From: Erythrobasidium yunnanense
Taxonomy: Eukaryota; Basidiomycota; Cystobasidiomycetes; Erythrobasidiales; Erythrobasidiaceae
Assembly (NCBI GenBank): GCA_001600175.1
Contig: BCJC01000004.1
Coordinates: 1,302,001 to 1,366,000 of the forward strand
Direction of reading: 5' to 3'
Length of the DNA: 64,000 nt
The notes under the pieces: generated by a model
The model's input: only the letters and a program-made list of their open reading frames with translations
Databases searched by the model: none
Told to the model about the DNA's origin: nothing
Shown: piece by piece, positions 9,883-19,900 of the stretch
Layout of the letters: every line of letters starts with the position of its first letter
How positions within the stretch are numbered: position 1 is the first letter of the stretch
Translations under genes and position numbers: made by a program

Positions 9883-10858
9883 ATGTTGCGACTTCTCACG
9901 ATTACCGTCTTGGCGGGTGCCTGGTCAGCGAATGCTATCCCCTTCCCACAAGCAACATCTGGTCCCGCGTCTGGTCTGTTGCGCTTTCTCGCTGATAGGG
10001 TTGCCACATCTAAAGCTCAGGGCAGGCTCTTCAGAGACCCTCCTCACTTCCGGCACAGCTACGCCAACATCAGCCCCGAGCACCGATAACATCACCTTCA
10101 CGGGTGTCGAGGTCACAAACCCACCTTATCAGAGTCTTTTGGCTGCAAACACATTATTCGAGGGCTCCAACATTGCCATTGTCCGCTCCGATACCACCTT
10201 CCTTGCGCGAATCGGGACCTTCACAGGTTACAATGGTCCTGCTCCGACTGCACTACCGACTACTGTCACAAATGCTGGTGCGTTACTAATTCGCGAGTTC
10301 TACGCCCGCCTGACACTTCTACGCACGTGCAGAGGCGTTTGAAGTCTCTCCCACGCACCTTGAGATTGTCATGCTGGATCCGGCTTCACCTGATGCCCTT
10401 GTGGAGGGATATTCATGCGACGTACAGGATACCACGCTCAATTGCACGATTGTGAGGCGCTTGCCTTTCTGAGCGTCTTCTAGAAGGCTGATATCTGCTC
10501 CCTTGCTTTCAATGCCGGTGAATAGATTGACTATACTGCAAACACGACAGAAATCGCTACTGTCTACTCCGCCATCTATTCAGTCGTACCGACCGAGGTC
10601 ATGGCGCCTGTAGCCCCTTCCAGTCAAGTCTTGAACGCAGCAATCGACAACGATCAGCTGGCTACACTCTTTAGCTCGGCCTTCAGTCGCATCGAGAAAG
10701 ACGCTGCCACTGCAACACCTACCGTCGACTACGTATCAGTGATTGAGAGCCTACAATCTAGCTTGGAAGCGGCACAGTCATCGGTATTCGAGTCTCTTCG
10801 GACTGCAGCGCCGACACAAAGTGCAAGTAGCTCAGCTGCACCCACAGGTACTGCTTGA
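9883..10858 (+). CDS. Unrecognised secreted protein, tandem copy 2
   Basis: Exons 9883-9973, 10026-10277, 10333-10451 and 10526-10858 sum to 795 nt (264 residues). The signal peptide MLRLLTITVLAGAWSANA is followed by IPFPQ, as in copy 1. Shared segments are ITFTGVEVTNP, VRSDTTFLARI, VSPTHLEIVMLDP, YSCDVQDTTLNCTI, VYSAIYSVVPTEV and FSRIEKDAATA. Introns lie at the same three places in the same phases. Exon 3 (119 nt) and exon 4 (333 nt) are the same length in both copies, while exons 1 and 2 differ by three bases each. Several NxT/S sequons suggest N-glycosylation. The pair arose by tandem duplication and has since diverged strongly in the exon-2 linker. Function unknown. Confidence 0.85.
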
Positions 10859-11063
10859 GAGCTAGTCGAATACAATCGGTAGACACCCAGTAGCATGTCC
10901 GCAGCCTATAAACAGTGTGCGGAATTCGTCAAGACGTATAATCAACAAGTATAGCTATCCGTAAACCTAACCCAATACCATCTGTATACTCGTATCACTT
11001 TGTACATTCTGCTATCAATGCTACATCATTTTATATGATACTGCCTGGACCCATTTCACATAT

Positions 11064-12289
11064 TCACAGCGAGAACTGTATAATTCGCTCCCCTTCTGCT
11101 TGTCGCGGACTGTACGCAGGCACGAAGTCCTCACCTCCCGAATGAGGCGGGGGCGGAGCGACTATAGGCGCGAATAGCTCTACATGTACCACTGAGATAG
11201 ACTTCAGCATCTCTCTTGATCAAGACATATGAAATGAAGGCATACCTGGTCTCCAGCTAGTCCACCATCCACCCTCATGATTCCGAATCGTCCAGCGAGA
11301 CGAGCTTCGGATATTTCCATCTTCAGCTCGATCCCGCAGAGCAACAGCCATCTCCAGGTCGGCATGCGGCATGTCTCTGCGTAAGGATGCATAAATGCTG
11401 GCCAGCGCAGGGCTGACCGATGTCGGTGCTGGCGACCATTCTCGAGCTAAGATGCGAAGGGTGTGTAGGCATGTCCAGCGCTGTTCAGGTTATCAGTGTG
11501 AACATTCGAGCTGTCATTCAGTTGCTCACTCGGATCTAGCAAATCTCACGTCAGCTGTGAGAAGAAGCATTGTATGGACCGGCAACTTACTCTGGCGTGA
11601 TTCATCGTCATCGCGGCCATAAGGAAGAGGATGATCAGGGAAACTTCAGCAGCCTGCATGAGACCATGCTGTCTTCCTCTTGTCACAGCCAGGCCAGCGA
11701 CAAAGAGGGCCAGGACGATCAGACCGACTATTTCCAGCAGACATAGGAAGAATCGCGTCCGGACCAGACAGTCCGCGATGACCCATTTGTTTATATGCTT
11801 GATCCTCGCTGCGTACAGCTCTTTAATCTTCTCGCGTTCAATTTCCGTCAGCTCTACCAAAAGCTCTTCTGCCGGAAAGTCTGTCGAAAGCACTTCGGCC
11901 TGTCTTGTCAAGTATCGATAGTATCTAGTGAATATCCGTGTTCCTTTGCTGCCAGCTAGACATGGATGGTATTCCCATTCTAGTATGTGAGAAGCCGACC
12001 GCGAGCCGTGAAAGCGATGAGCAACGAGGGTAGCTCCGGATGAGATGGTTCTTGATAAGGGTAGTCTGTCTTCTGCAATACTCCTACGAGAGCGCTGCCG
12101 TGACTGAAGAAGCACAGGAAGTGGCAGTGCCGGCGGGGCGCCTCTTGCTCCTGCATGATTGCCAGAATTTCGTCGAGGTGATGAAGGAATAGGGATCGTG
12201 TCATTATCAGGAATGCCATGCCCTCTATAGTGTGACGAGCCCAGCTGCATGCTCAGCGAACGAGACCGCGCAGCAGCCATGGCCGGCAA
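11064..12289 (-). CDS. Unrecognised two-helix membrane protein
   Basis: Main exon 12289-11591 (233 codons), then a possible 6-nt exon 11534-11529 (Ile-Arg), an exon from 11480 to about 11255, and a last exon ending at the stop 11064-11066. The N-terminal ~80 residues are Arg/Ser-rich and disordered. An amphipathic part follows (RIFTRYYRYLTRQAEVL, then a long charged helix), then two hydrophobic helices (CLLEIVGLIVLALFVAGLAV and AAEVSLIILFLMAAMTM). A cytosolic tail contains RWTCLHTLRILAREWSP and a proline-rich AP(I/V)VAPPPP end. The plan of a helix, two membrane spans and a basic tail recalls Spo7/NEP1-R1 phosphatase regulators, but I cannot support that from conserved residues. Boundaries of the last two exons are approximate. 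Confidence 0.65.
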
Positions 12290-12480
12290 TTATCGCGAAG
12301 AGCAAGAGACAAGAAGCGCTCTTCAAAAAAGTGAAAATGGATACGATTGTTGCATCCTGCTAATAGATTGTAATGTGTAATTGCAATGTGGAAGCTTGAA
12401 ATAGGGCATTATAAAGTAGTCGTGATGATTCTGACCGGCAGCGTTCGTGAAAATAGGTAGAATAGCATAGATGTCCAGTC

Positions 12481-13541
12481 TTAAGCTCCTGGACAGAAGG
12501 TAACGGTATAGTCAACCTGCTGAGCTGAAGGGCAGGTCCACAGAGCGGTCTTTGAACTTTCGTCATAGGCATACGCTGAAACAGCAACGTTAGTAGAGGA
12601 GAGAAAGTCTAAATCAGATTCGAGACTCACCATAAGCATTGGGGCAGGCGTCCTTGAACAGAGCGTAATTGGGAACTCCGCTCGGAGGACATTTGTCAGG
12701 AGTTGAGAACTCGCCAGAACAGCATGACCTGCGAAAATCAAGTTCAGGTCCGGACAGACAAATTCATTCTGCGCGCTTCATCACGCTCAATGATGAGTAT
12801 CAAGCTTACTGTGAGTTGGCTGGATTAGGGGAGACTAAACAGTCGTGCTTGCAGCCTACGACTTGGCCAGTCAAGGGCGACTTGACCTGTAGCTCCGCAG
12901 GACAGTTGGCATTGACTGTATACTTTAGTCAGTAAGTTATCTCCCTTTGTGACATAGATTACGGTATTAGCGCACTGTCTCCCAGGCAGTCTGGCTTGAA
13001 GCAAGCCTCATCACCGGTGTTGTCGATCGACATGGGCAAATTGAAGCCGTCTACGAGTGACACGTCGTACCAGTCGAGATCTCCAGCATCCAAAGTAAAT
13101 TCGGCCAGAGACACGGGTGGAACTCCCGAATGAATACACTCGAGGCCACCATTACAGCCCCCGCTTGAGCACATCAAGGGCGGTGCTAAAATACTGAAGT
13201 CGGTGCATTCTGTTCGGGCCCAGACTCTGTGACACATACTTTAGCAAAGTCCACAGGCGCAAAGAAGCCAACTAACCTTCCGATCCAGCCGGTGGGTAGT
13301 GTAATGGTTCTCTCGTCACCTGGAGGTGCTTCCCAGCCAGTGGGTGCATTAGGTGGGTTGACAGCTGAGAAGAAGGCGGGCCATAAAGTCGTATCACAGT
13401 CTAGCGGGAAGAGTTAGCATGAACACGAGACTGTTGGTAGATGAGCTTACTATTGATTACTCTAAGCTGTCTATCAGCCAGAATAGAAGGCAGCAGAGTA
13501 GTTGCCGAGAACAGGGCGATGCGTGCGAAGTGTGCTTTCAT
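12481..13541 (-). CDS. Secreted thaumatin-like protein
   Basis: Spliced product of about 254 residues in six exons. It has a signal peptide (MKAHFARIALFSATTLLPSI, mature start near ADRQLRVINN) and exactly 16 cysteines, the number that forms eight disulfides in the thaumatin fold. Diagnostic text: INNCDTTLWPAFFS at the mature start, GWEAPPGDERTITLP, MCSSGGCNGGLEC, the acidic-cleft segment FTLDAGDLDWYDVSLVDGFN, CCSGEFSTPDKCPPS, and the ending YTVTFCPGA. Fungal thaumatin-like proteins act in the wall or outside the cell; some bind or hydrolyse beta-1,3-glucan. All introns are short GT..AG, and phases agree with the conserved sequence on either side. It sits between other secreted or membrane genes, upstream of the lipase. 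Confidence 0.93.
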
Positions 13542-13796
13542 TGTGATGGTGAGCTAGTCAGACTGGCTGAGTGCGAAGAGTAGGAAGAATGGGAAGGAAT
13601 GAAGACAAGAAGCGATAGATGAAGATCTGCTTTTTGTATTTCAGCTATTTGGTTGTAATCTCACGCAATTTATGCGCTGCCTTGACGACGGAACAATGAG
13701 GTGGGTTGTCAGGTCAATCTTAGCAACCCATAACGGAATGACGGGACACACTTGCTCATTATATTATTGTAGTCAGCATTTGAGCTTCTGAATATA

Positions 13797-14422
13797 CTAC
13801 ATTTTGGAGGAACGAGCGATATGTAGGGGTGAAGGCGTATCCTCAAAAGTGTCTAGCTGGGGATTTTCGACCATTTCTGCACGAAGGACAGCTATTTCTC
13901 GCTCGAGCTCTTCCAGGGCATCGTCATCAAGTCTGCCATCCGAATGTTCCGACTCCTTGTCTGGAACAGCGTCTGTGTAGCACAAACATGGATCAGATGA
14001 GGTCACAAACGTACGATAAAAAGCACAAGATTCACCTTCACCGTACACGTCTTTGATTCCCTGACGCAGCTTTCCAATTGTTTCGTCAACCTCGTCGAAG
14101 AAAGCGTCCATAGCACCATAATCCGACGTAAGAGCTTCAATTTCTGCAGCCTCCAACTTCTCATACCTTGCTTTAGCAAATGCAGTCTCAATGGCCGTCT
14201 TTTGAATAGTAGATTGTGTGTTGGTGTGAGTACTGCTTGCAGTAGCAGTACTAGTAGAAACCGATGATAGAGGTGACGCTTCGTGCGAAGGAGGAGGTGC
14301 AGGGTCACTGCTTAAGCTGATAGGATTGTGTTGAGCTCCGTCCTCGTTGTGCTCGACTGTAGCAGCAATATCAGCATCTTCTCATGAGGCCCGAGCTCGC
14401 GTCTGCACTTACTCGACTCCAT
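13797..14422 (-). CDS. Unrecognised small coiled-coil protein
   Basis: Three exons. The first is only MES plus one base (start 14422), giving about 167 residues. Residues 10-55 are Ser/Thr/Pro-rich. A helix then runs from IETAFAKARYEKLEAAEIE through YGAMDAFFDEVDETIGKLRQ. After the second intron comes an acidic coil (LDDDALEELEREIAVLRAEM). There is no signal peptide or membrane span. The second junction (GTGAAT..ACAG) is supported by phase and by the continuing acidic helical character. I do not recognise the family. Confidence 0.65.
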
Positions 14423-15039
14423 CGCGAAACGAAATCAGAGTACCAGAGTGAGGTAGGTGTATGGATGACAGAAGGATGGATGAGATTCTGCAGATGGGTA
14501 GCTCGCTGATGCGCCGCCTTCAGCTTGGACAACGAATCTTCGGAAGACGTCGATGTTGGACAAGAGCCAAGAGGGTGAACGACAAACATGCAAAAGAACC
14601 TATCGCTGTCGCGCCTCCGCCGAATTCGACGAGATTGCAGCATTCTCACATTGTGCACGAATCGGGCTCTGATCAAAATCCAGAAGACAGTCGAATCTGC
14701 ATGTCTGCTAATTTGCAGCGTATGTTGCTAAGGTCATGCTGTAGTAGATCCACAACCGCATCGATGTCCTGCTAACTCCCTACTAGAACTCATTCTCCAC
14801 AAAACCACTTCACGCGAAAAATTGTTGCTTCGGCAATGTGAGAGCCGGTCGTCAATTTAGGCTGAAGATAGAAGAAGCTTCTAGGAAATCCCGACGGCAC
14901 ATGTTCCAATGTGGATATGTACAAATGAAGACATACTGTCCGCGCTGCGGTTCACCTCTTTAAGACAGGCTCCTCCCGCGTCTCCCTTCTTTCCTCTCTT
15001 CCTCTTTCTCAGACTTGCCTTTCAATCCTCCTATCTACC
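14423..15039. other. Intergenic, divergent promoter region before the lipase
   Basis: 617 bp between the coiled-coil gene (minus) and the lipase (plus). Short ORFs on both strands have Arg-rich, non-family-like translations and are not called. A C/T-rich tract at about 14970-15035 immediately precedes the lipase start, typical of strongly expressed fungal promoters. Confidence 0.6.
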
Positions 15040-16314
15040 ATGCTCACTACATCCATTGTCGCAGGCTTGGCGCTCAGCACAGTCGCTAATGCCATTGTCC
15101 TACCTCGCGCTGTCAACGACACCTCTACTTCAAGCAACCTCACCGAGACTGCATACTACAATGGAAGAGGTTCCGATCCACAGTTCACCATCTCTCCTAT
15201 TCAACTCGACTCTGTCCTGTCTTGCGAAGGCGGTCTCCAGAATATTACCAACCCTATATTATTGGTACCCGGCAGTAAGTAAGAATCTGTACTTGCAGGA
15301 AAGAGCGCTAATCTCGCCATAACAGCATGGGCAAATGCGACCATGGCATATGAGCCAATGTGGAGGGGAGCTCTGACGAATCTCAGCTACGACGTGTGCT
15401 ACGTTGCGCCGCCTCCATATATGACAGAAGATATCCAAGATACCCTGGAATACATCGTCAACGCAATGTAAGTTTCTTCGCTGCTTAAATGGCTGAGGCC
15501 TGCGGGTTCCTCTCCTGACATCTTGATATCGTCAGTCATCGCATCTACGATGTTACAGGCAAGACTTTCCCATGCATGGGCCACTCGCAGGCAGGATTAG
15601 CTATTCAATCTGCTCTCACATACTACCCCTCAATCCGCAAAGAGCTCAGCCAATATATTGGACTCGCTAGCTCACTGCGTGGCACCACAGCGGTTCCAAT
15701 CGTTACTGCAGCCAATCGTACCACAACTCTGCTTGACCCTGCGGTATGGCAACAAGCTACCTATTCGGCTTGGGCGAATACTCTTCAACAGAAGGGAGGG
15801 AACTACAACTGGATACCAACCCAGACTCTCTTTTCCACAGCCGACATGACCGTCACTCCTCAGATCAACGCTTCACTCGCGGGAAGCCAGACCTTCATTG
15901 CTGGCAATATGAGCGGTGGCATATTGGTGCAGGCAGCTTGTCCCGATCAAGAAATCGCCCATAACCAGTTTTTAATTAGTGAAGTCGGCTATCAAGTCGT
16001 AAAAATGGCTCTGGCTTCTAGCAAGAGATACGTTACAATCTCCGAGGTGCAGCAAGCTGTCTCGAACGGCACAATCGACTGCAGCATTATCAATGTATGT
16101 ACACAGACCTCATACCTGGTGGAAGCTTGATACTGAGTCATGTCTGCTATTCATATAGGTGCCTTCAGCAAACATCGCAGCCTACAACACCTCAATCTCG
16201 CTGGTCAGTGGCTTTGCATCCGGTGCCCCTCGAGTCATTGCCCAAGTGCATGCAGAGCCCTTATTGCGACCATACGTTGCACAAACGCCAGACAACCCAG
16301 TCCACGATGCTTAG
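15040..16314 (+). CDS. Secreted lipase related to Candida antarctica lipase B
   Basis: Extracellular alpha/beta-hydrolase acting on esters. Exons 15040-15274, 15326-15467, 15536-16094 and 16159-16314 sum to 1092 nt (363 residues). The signal peptide is MLTTSIVAGLALSTVANA. Against CALB as I remember it: GSDPQFTISPIQLDSVLSCE matches the mature start, NPILLVPGT matches KPILLVPGT and keeps the oxyanion Thr, and YVAPPPYMTEDIQDTLEY matches the WISPPPFML region. The nucleophile is Ser143 in GHSQAG, where CALB has TWSQGG. Asp229 lies in LFSTADMTVTPQ and His268 in DQEIAHNQF; spacings of 86 and 39 residues are close to CALB's 82 and 37. The Gln after the Ser (oxyanion hole) is kept. Thus GxSxG is canonical here, unlike CALB. 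Probably active. Confidence 0.92.
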
Positions 16315-16928
16315 ATCTCTACGTACATAGGTGAAGCAGCTACGGTCTCATCCCACGCTGTCTAAATCGACGGAATCTCCGGGGAAGCGGCTGACACCGG
16401 GATGTCACGCAAAGTGTATCTAGATAAGGGTTTTATTATGGATAGCACAAGGCGCTAGCAAAAGGACACAACTATGTCGACCTTATTATGGATTGTCGAG
16501 CTCTCTTGCTTACCCATTCTTCCCTTGCATTCTTCGGGCGCATAGCATACTGCTAGCTTCACATACATTGTAGCATTACTTGACATTTTCTGGCGAACGC
16601 AGTCTCGCGAACTTGGCCAAGATCCGCATGACCTGGCGCTTCTGAATCTGAAAGAACAGTCGCAAACAGCACCAGAACCGAGCAGAGATAGCATTACATG
16701 TCATCAAGAGCTGTGTTATAGAGATCATTCAGCAGACAGGCGTTCTCCAAAGCCAGGAATCCGAAGACAAGAACGGATGATCGCGCAGTCAAATGTCAAG
16801 ATTCGACGGGTAGCGTCGTTCTGAGGCCTACAAACTACAGCTGAGTGGTAGTCTTACACCATGCCCCTCACCTTCGCTACCCGAAGAGGCAACCTGAACT
16901 GGTAAGCCAACGCCCGTAACTACGCAAT
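16315..16928. other. Intergenic region and possible first exon of CSF1
   Basis: About 600 bp between the lipase stop and the CSF1 reading frame. An ATG at 16861 opens MPLTFATRRGNLN and is followed by a donor-like GGTAAGCC. The only acceptor before the CSF1 frame gives the wrong phase and a 36-nt intron, so I did not join it. A minus-strand ORF at 16455-16694 has no family features. Confidence 0.5.
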
Positions 16929-19900
16929 GTGCGCCAGCTCATGCATTGGCCTAGGCTATGGCTTCTGGAAGTGATTGTCATCGTAGTGGTGGTCCTCTTC
17001 TACCTCTTCTACTTCAGCCGGACCTTCGCTTCTCTGATTTCTACGATCCTACGACCCATTCTTTGGCGAAAGTATCGGATATACCTCGAGATAGGCAGCA
17101 TACAGTTCTCTCCTCTCGGTGGACGACTCCTATTTCGAGATGTCGTCTACGTCGGCGAGAATGAAACTATCAAGATTACGATGGGTCACATAACATGGAG
17201 ATATTGGCTATGGAAGGTCAGGCAAGAAGAGGATTTAGTCAAAGAAGATGTCAAGACGCCTTGTCGCACATCAATTAGCGTCGAAGGCCTGGAGTGGTTC
17301 ATCTACAATAGGACCAGTGCATTTGATCTCCTGCTTGAGCGTTTGGGTCACAAAGAACAGCAGGGAAAGCGGGGCCCACATAGACAGGACAAGAAGGATT
17401 CCAATATGCATGCAACTGATGGAGGTAGCTCGTCGAACGACACAGGTTCGATCGGGGAAATACCGCAACCAAGCGAAGTTCGCACAGAGCAGGGTAGGCC
17501 GCAACCGCTCTGGAAACGAAACATAAGACTAATCACCTTCGTATCTCTTTGTCAGGCGGATGCGGCGAGATAGACTGGTATAGGGAGACATTTCCGATCG
17601 AGATCCAAGTGGTTCGAGGTGCATTGGTAATGGGTAACAGAAGTACTCCCTCGCTCCTAGTCGCAGGCTTTCGGTCAGCGAGTGGGACCTGCGGAGTCGT
17701 TGATTCTCGGTCGAAATACGACCTCTACAAGCAGATCTACCAATTCACGTTCGACAAACCGCGCATAGTCTTCCGCAAGAATCATGATTACGAAGCATCC
17801 CTCACAGAGTATGGCCAGCACCTAGAGCAGCGCAAGAAGGAAACATTGTTCGTACTTGTTCAATCAGCCTGGCGCACCCAAGCTAATTCTAGCACCTCTT
17901 TGGCTTCTGCAGCGGAATCGATCCTCGTCCAGACAGGCAGACTCTCGAGTTCACCTACTTTCAAGATTTCTTAAAGAGAATAGGCACATTTGCCGACCGG
18001 GTGTATAGTATGAGGCCTTACAAAGACCCAGTCAAAGAAGCATGGCATGGTTTAGCTCGCTACAGAGCAGCAGCTGGCGCACTGTACCTCGAGGATGACC
18101 CGCCCCATGCTGCACCATCGGAAATCCAATATGGCAAGGTTTCGACAATTTACGATAATGGCGAATCGATCAACTTGACATACTATGCAGACGTAGCAGG
18201 CTTCGTTCCTGATATCTCGGGCAACGATAAGCGGCGCGTATTGCCAGTCTTCGAGAAGCCAGACATCGGGAATGGAGATCTGGCGCCTGAGTGGGGTATA
18301 GACATATGCCTCAATGGCGGAACCCTCACTTACGGTCCCTGGTCTGATCGACAACGGTGAGCCAGCTCAACCATGGACGCTAAATGCCTTCTACTTACGT
18401 TTCGGTGTGCATTAGGGCCGACATCCAGAAGGCATTCTTCCCTCCAGCCTACTTCACAACACAGCCTACGCTACGACTGAAGCCGGGAGACCGGCGGTTA
18501 CATGCAGCGCTCAAGATATTCCTCGACTTCTCTCAGACCACCACATTTCGCCTGCCAACACGTGAAGCTTCCAAAGATTGGCGCTACGATGGTTTGGCCG
18601 ACAGCATGTCGTTCATCGACTTAGAACAGCGCCCATACGGCTGGCTAGACGTGAAGCTTGGCTCCGAGTCTTCAGTCAACTTCGTGATGCCTATGATCGC
18701 AGATGAGAATGGTTACGATACATTGCTCGAAGTACACTTGGACGACATACTCGTTTCATCTAGCGTCAATTATGAAAAGTTCTTTAAGGCCAAGTTATGT
18801 AGACTTACTTGTCAGCTGCCAGCTCCATTGGCCTGGGATAGTCTGCACACCTGGCTCATCAATGTTCACCTCGACAAGCCCGATCTCTTCCTCCTACGCG
18901 ATCATACCTATTTACTCGTCGACATAGTTCGAGACTGGACATCTGGACCACCAGCCGATTTCGAGCAATTCATGCCATTCATATACAAGCTAAACCTCAC
19001 CTTTACGGATCTTAATTTGTACTTATATCTGAACGAGTAAGCTGTTTGTCCGGCAAGCTGCATCTGTGCTGCAAAGGCTAACTGCCTCTTCACAGGCAAA
19101 ACATTGTTAATAATGCAGCGGCCAGCGACGACAACAGTAAGTCAGGTCTATTCTGAGGGACTTCTCCAATAGTGATAACATTGTCGCAATTCAGCCCTGC
19201 TGCTCATTACTGGCAAGCGAGTGCAGGCTGTCATCGACCTGCCCTTGACGGTGTACAAAGCCCCAGCCTCTACGCTATTTGTAAAGGTCGAGACGGATGA
19301 CGTCGAACTCTCAATGCTTCCGCCGGCCTCAAATACGCACGAAGGTTTCAAGACCTCCCGGACGAAAACTTTTGCCAAGCTGGACACCATGCACCTCGCT
19401 ATACAGCATACGGTCAACGCTGTAACCCATCCAGACAACGTTGAAACGCTCGATATTAGCATACAACTAGACGGAATCATGTTTCAATTGCTAGGCTGGG
19501 TCATCAAGTACATCATAAGTGTCAAGGAGAACTACTTCGGTGACCATTCCCACTTTGTAAGCTCAGTCCCGAACAACGACCTGCTATACTAAATCGACGC
19601 ACGTGCAGGTTACGCTAGAAGAGTTCCGCTACAAGCACAGTGTTCAGCGACCCGGGGACCCATTAGAGCAGAAGTACAGACCGGGAAAGGCATGGTGACA
19701 TTCATGACCTCTTTTGAAGTGTGTGTTGCTAATTCTGCCGGAACAGTCTGACGTCTTCGAGGTCACCTTGGATGTCTCTGCCACGCGATCCGTGGCGTTA
19801 CTGCCTCAAGAAATCTACGACTGCCAATCGGCTCTAGCCTTAGAGCTCCCAGAGTTCGGGGTACATCTGCGAAATCATGACTACTTTATGGGTACGGATA

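Noticed and set aside
11064-12289. Identification as Spo7/NEP1-R1
   Set aside because: Only the helix plan agrees; the conserved Spo7 residues could not be placed, so it was left as unrecognised.
14371-14775. Overlapping ORFs on both strands between the coiled-coil gene and the lipase
   Set aside because: Arg-rich, no family features, no intron logic; lies in a divergent promoter region.
16455-16694. Minus-strand Cys-rich ORF between the lipase and CSF1
   Set aside because: No signal peptide or regular cysteine spacing; looks like a chance frame in 3' sequence.
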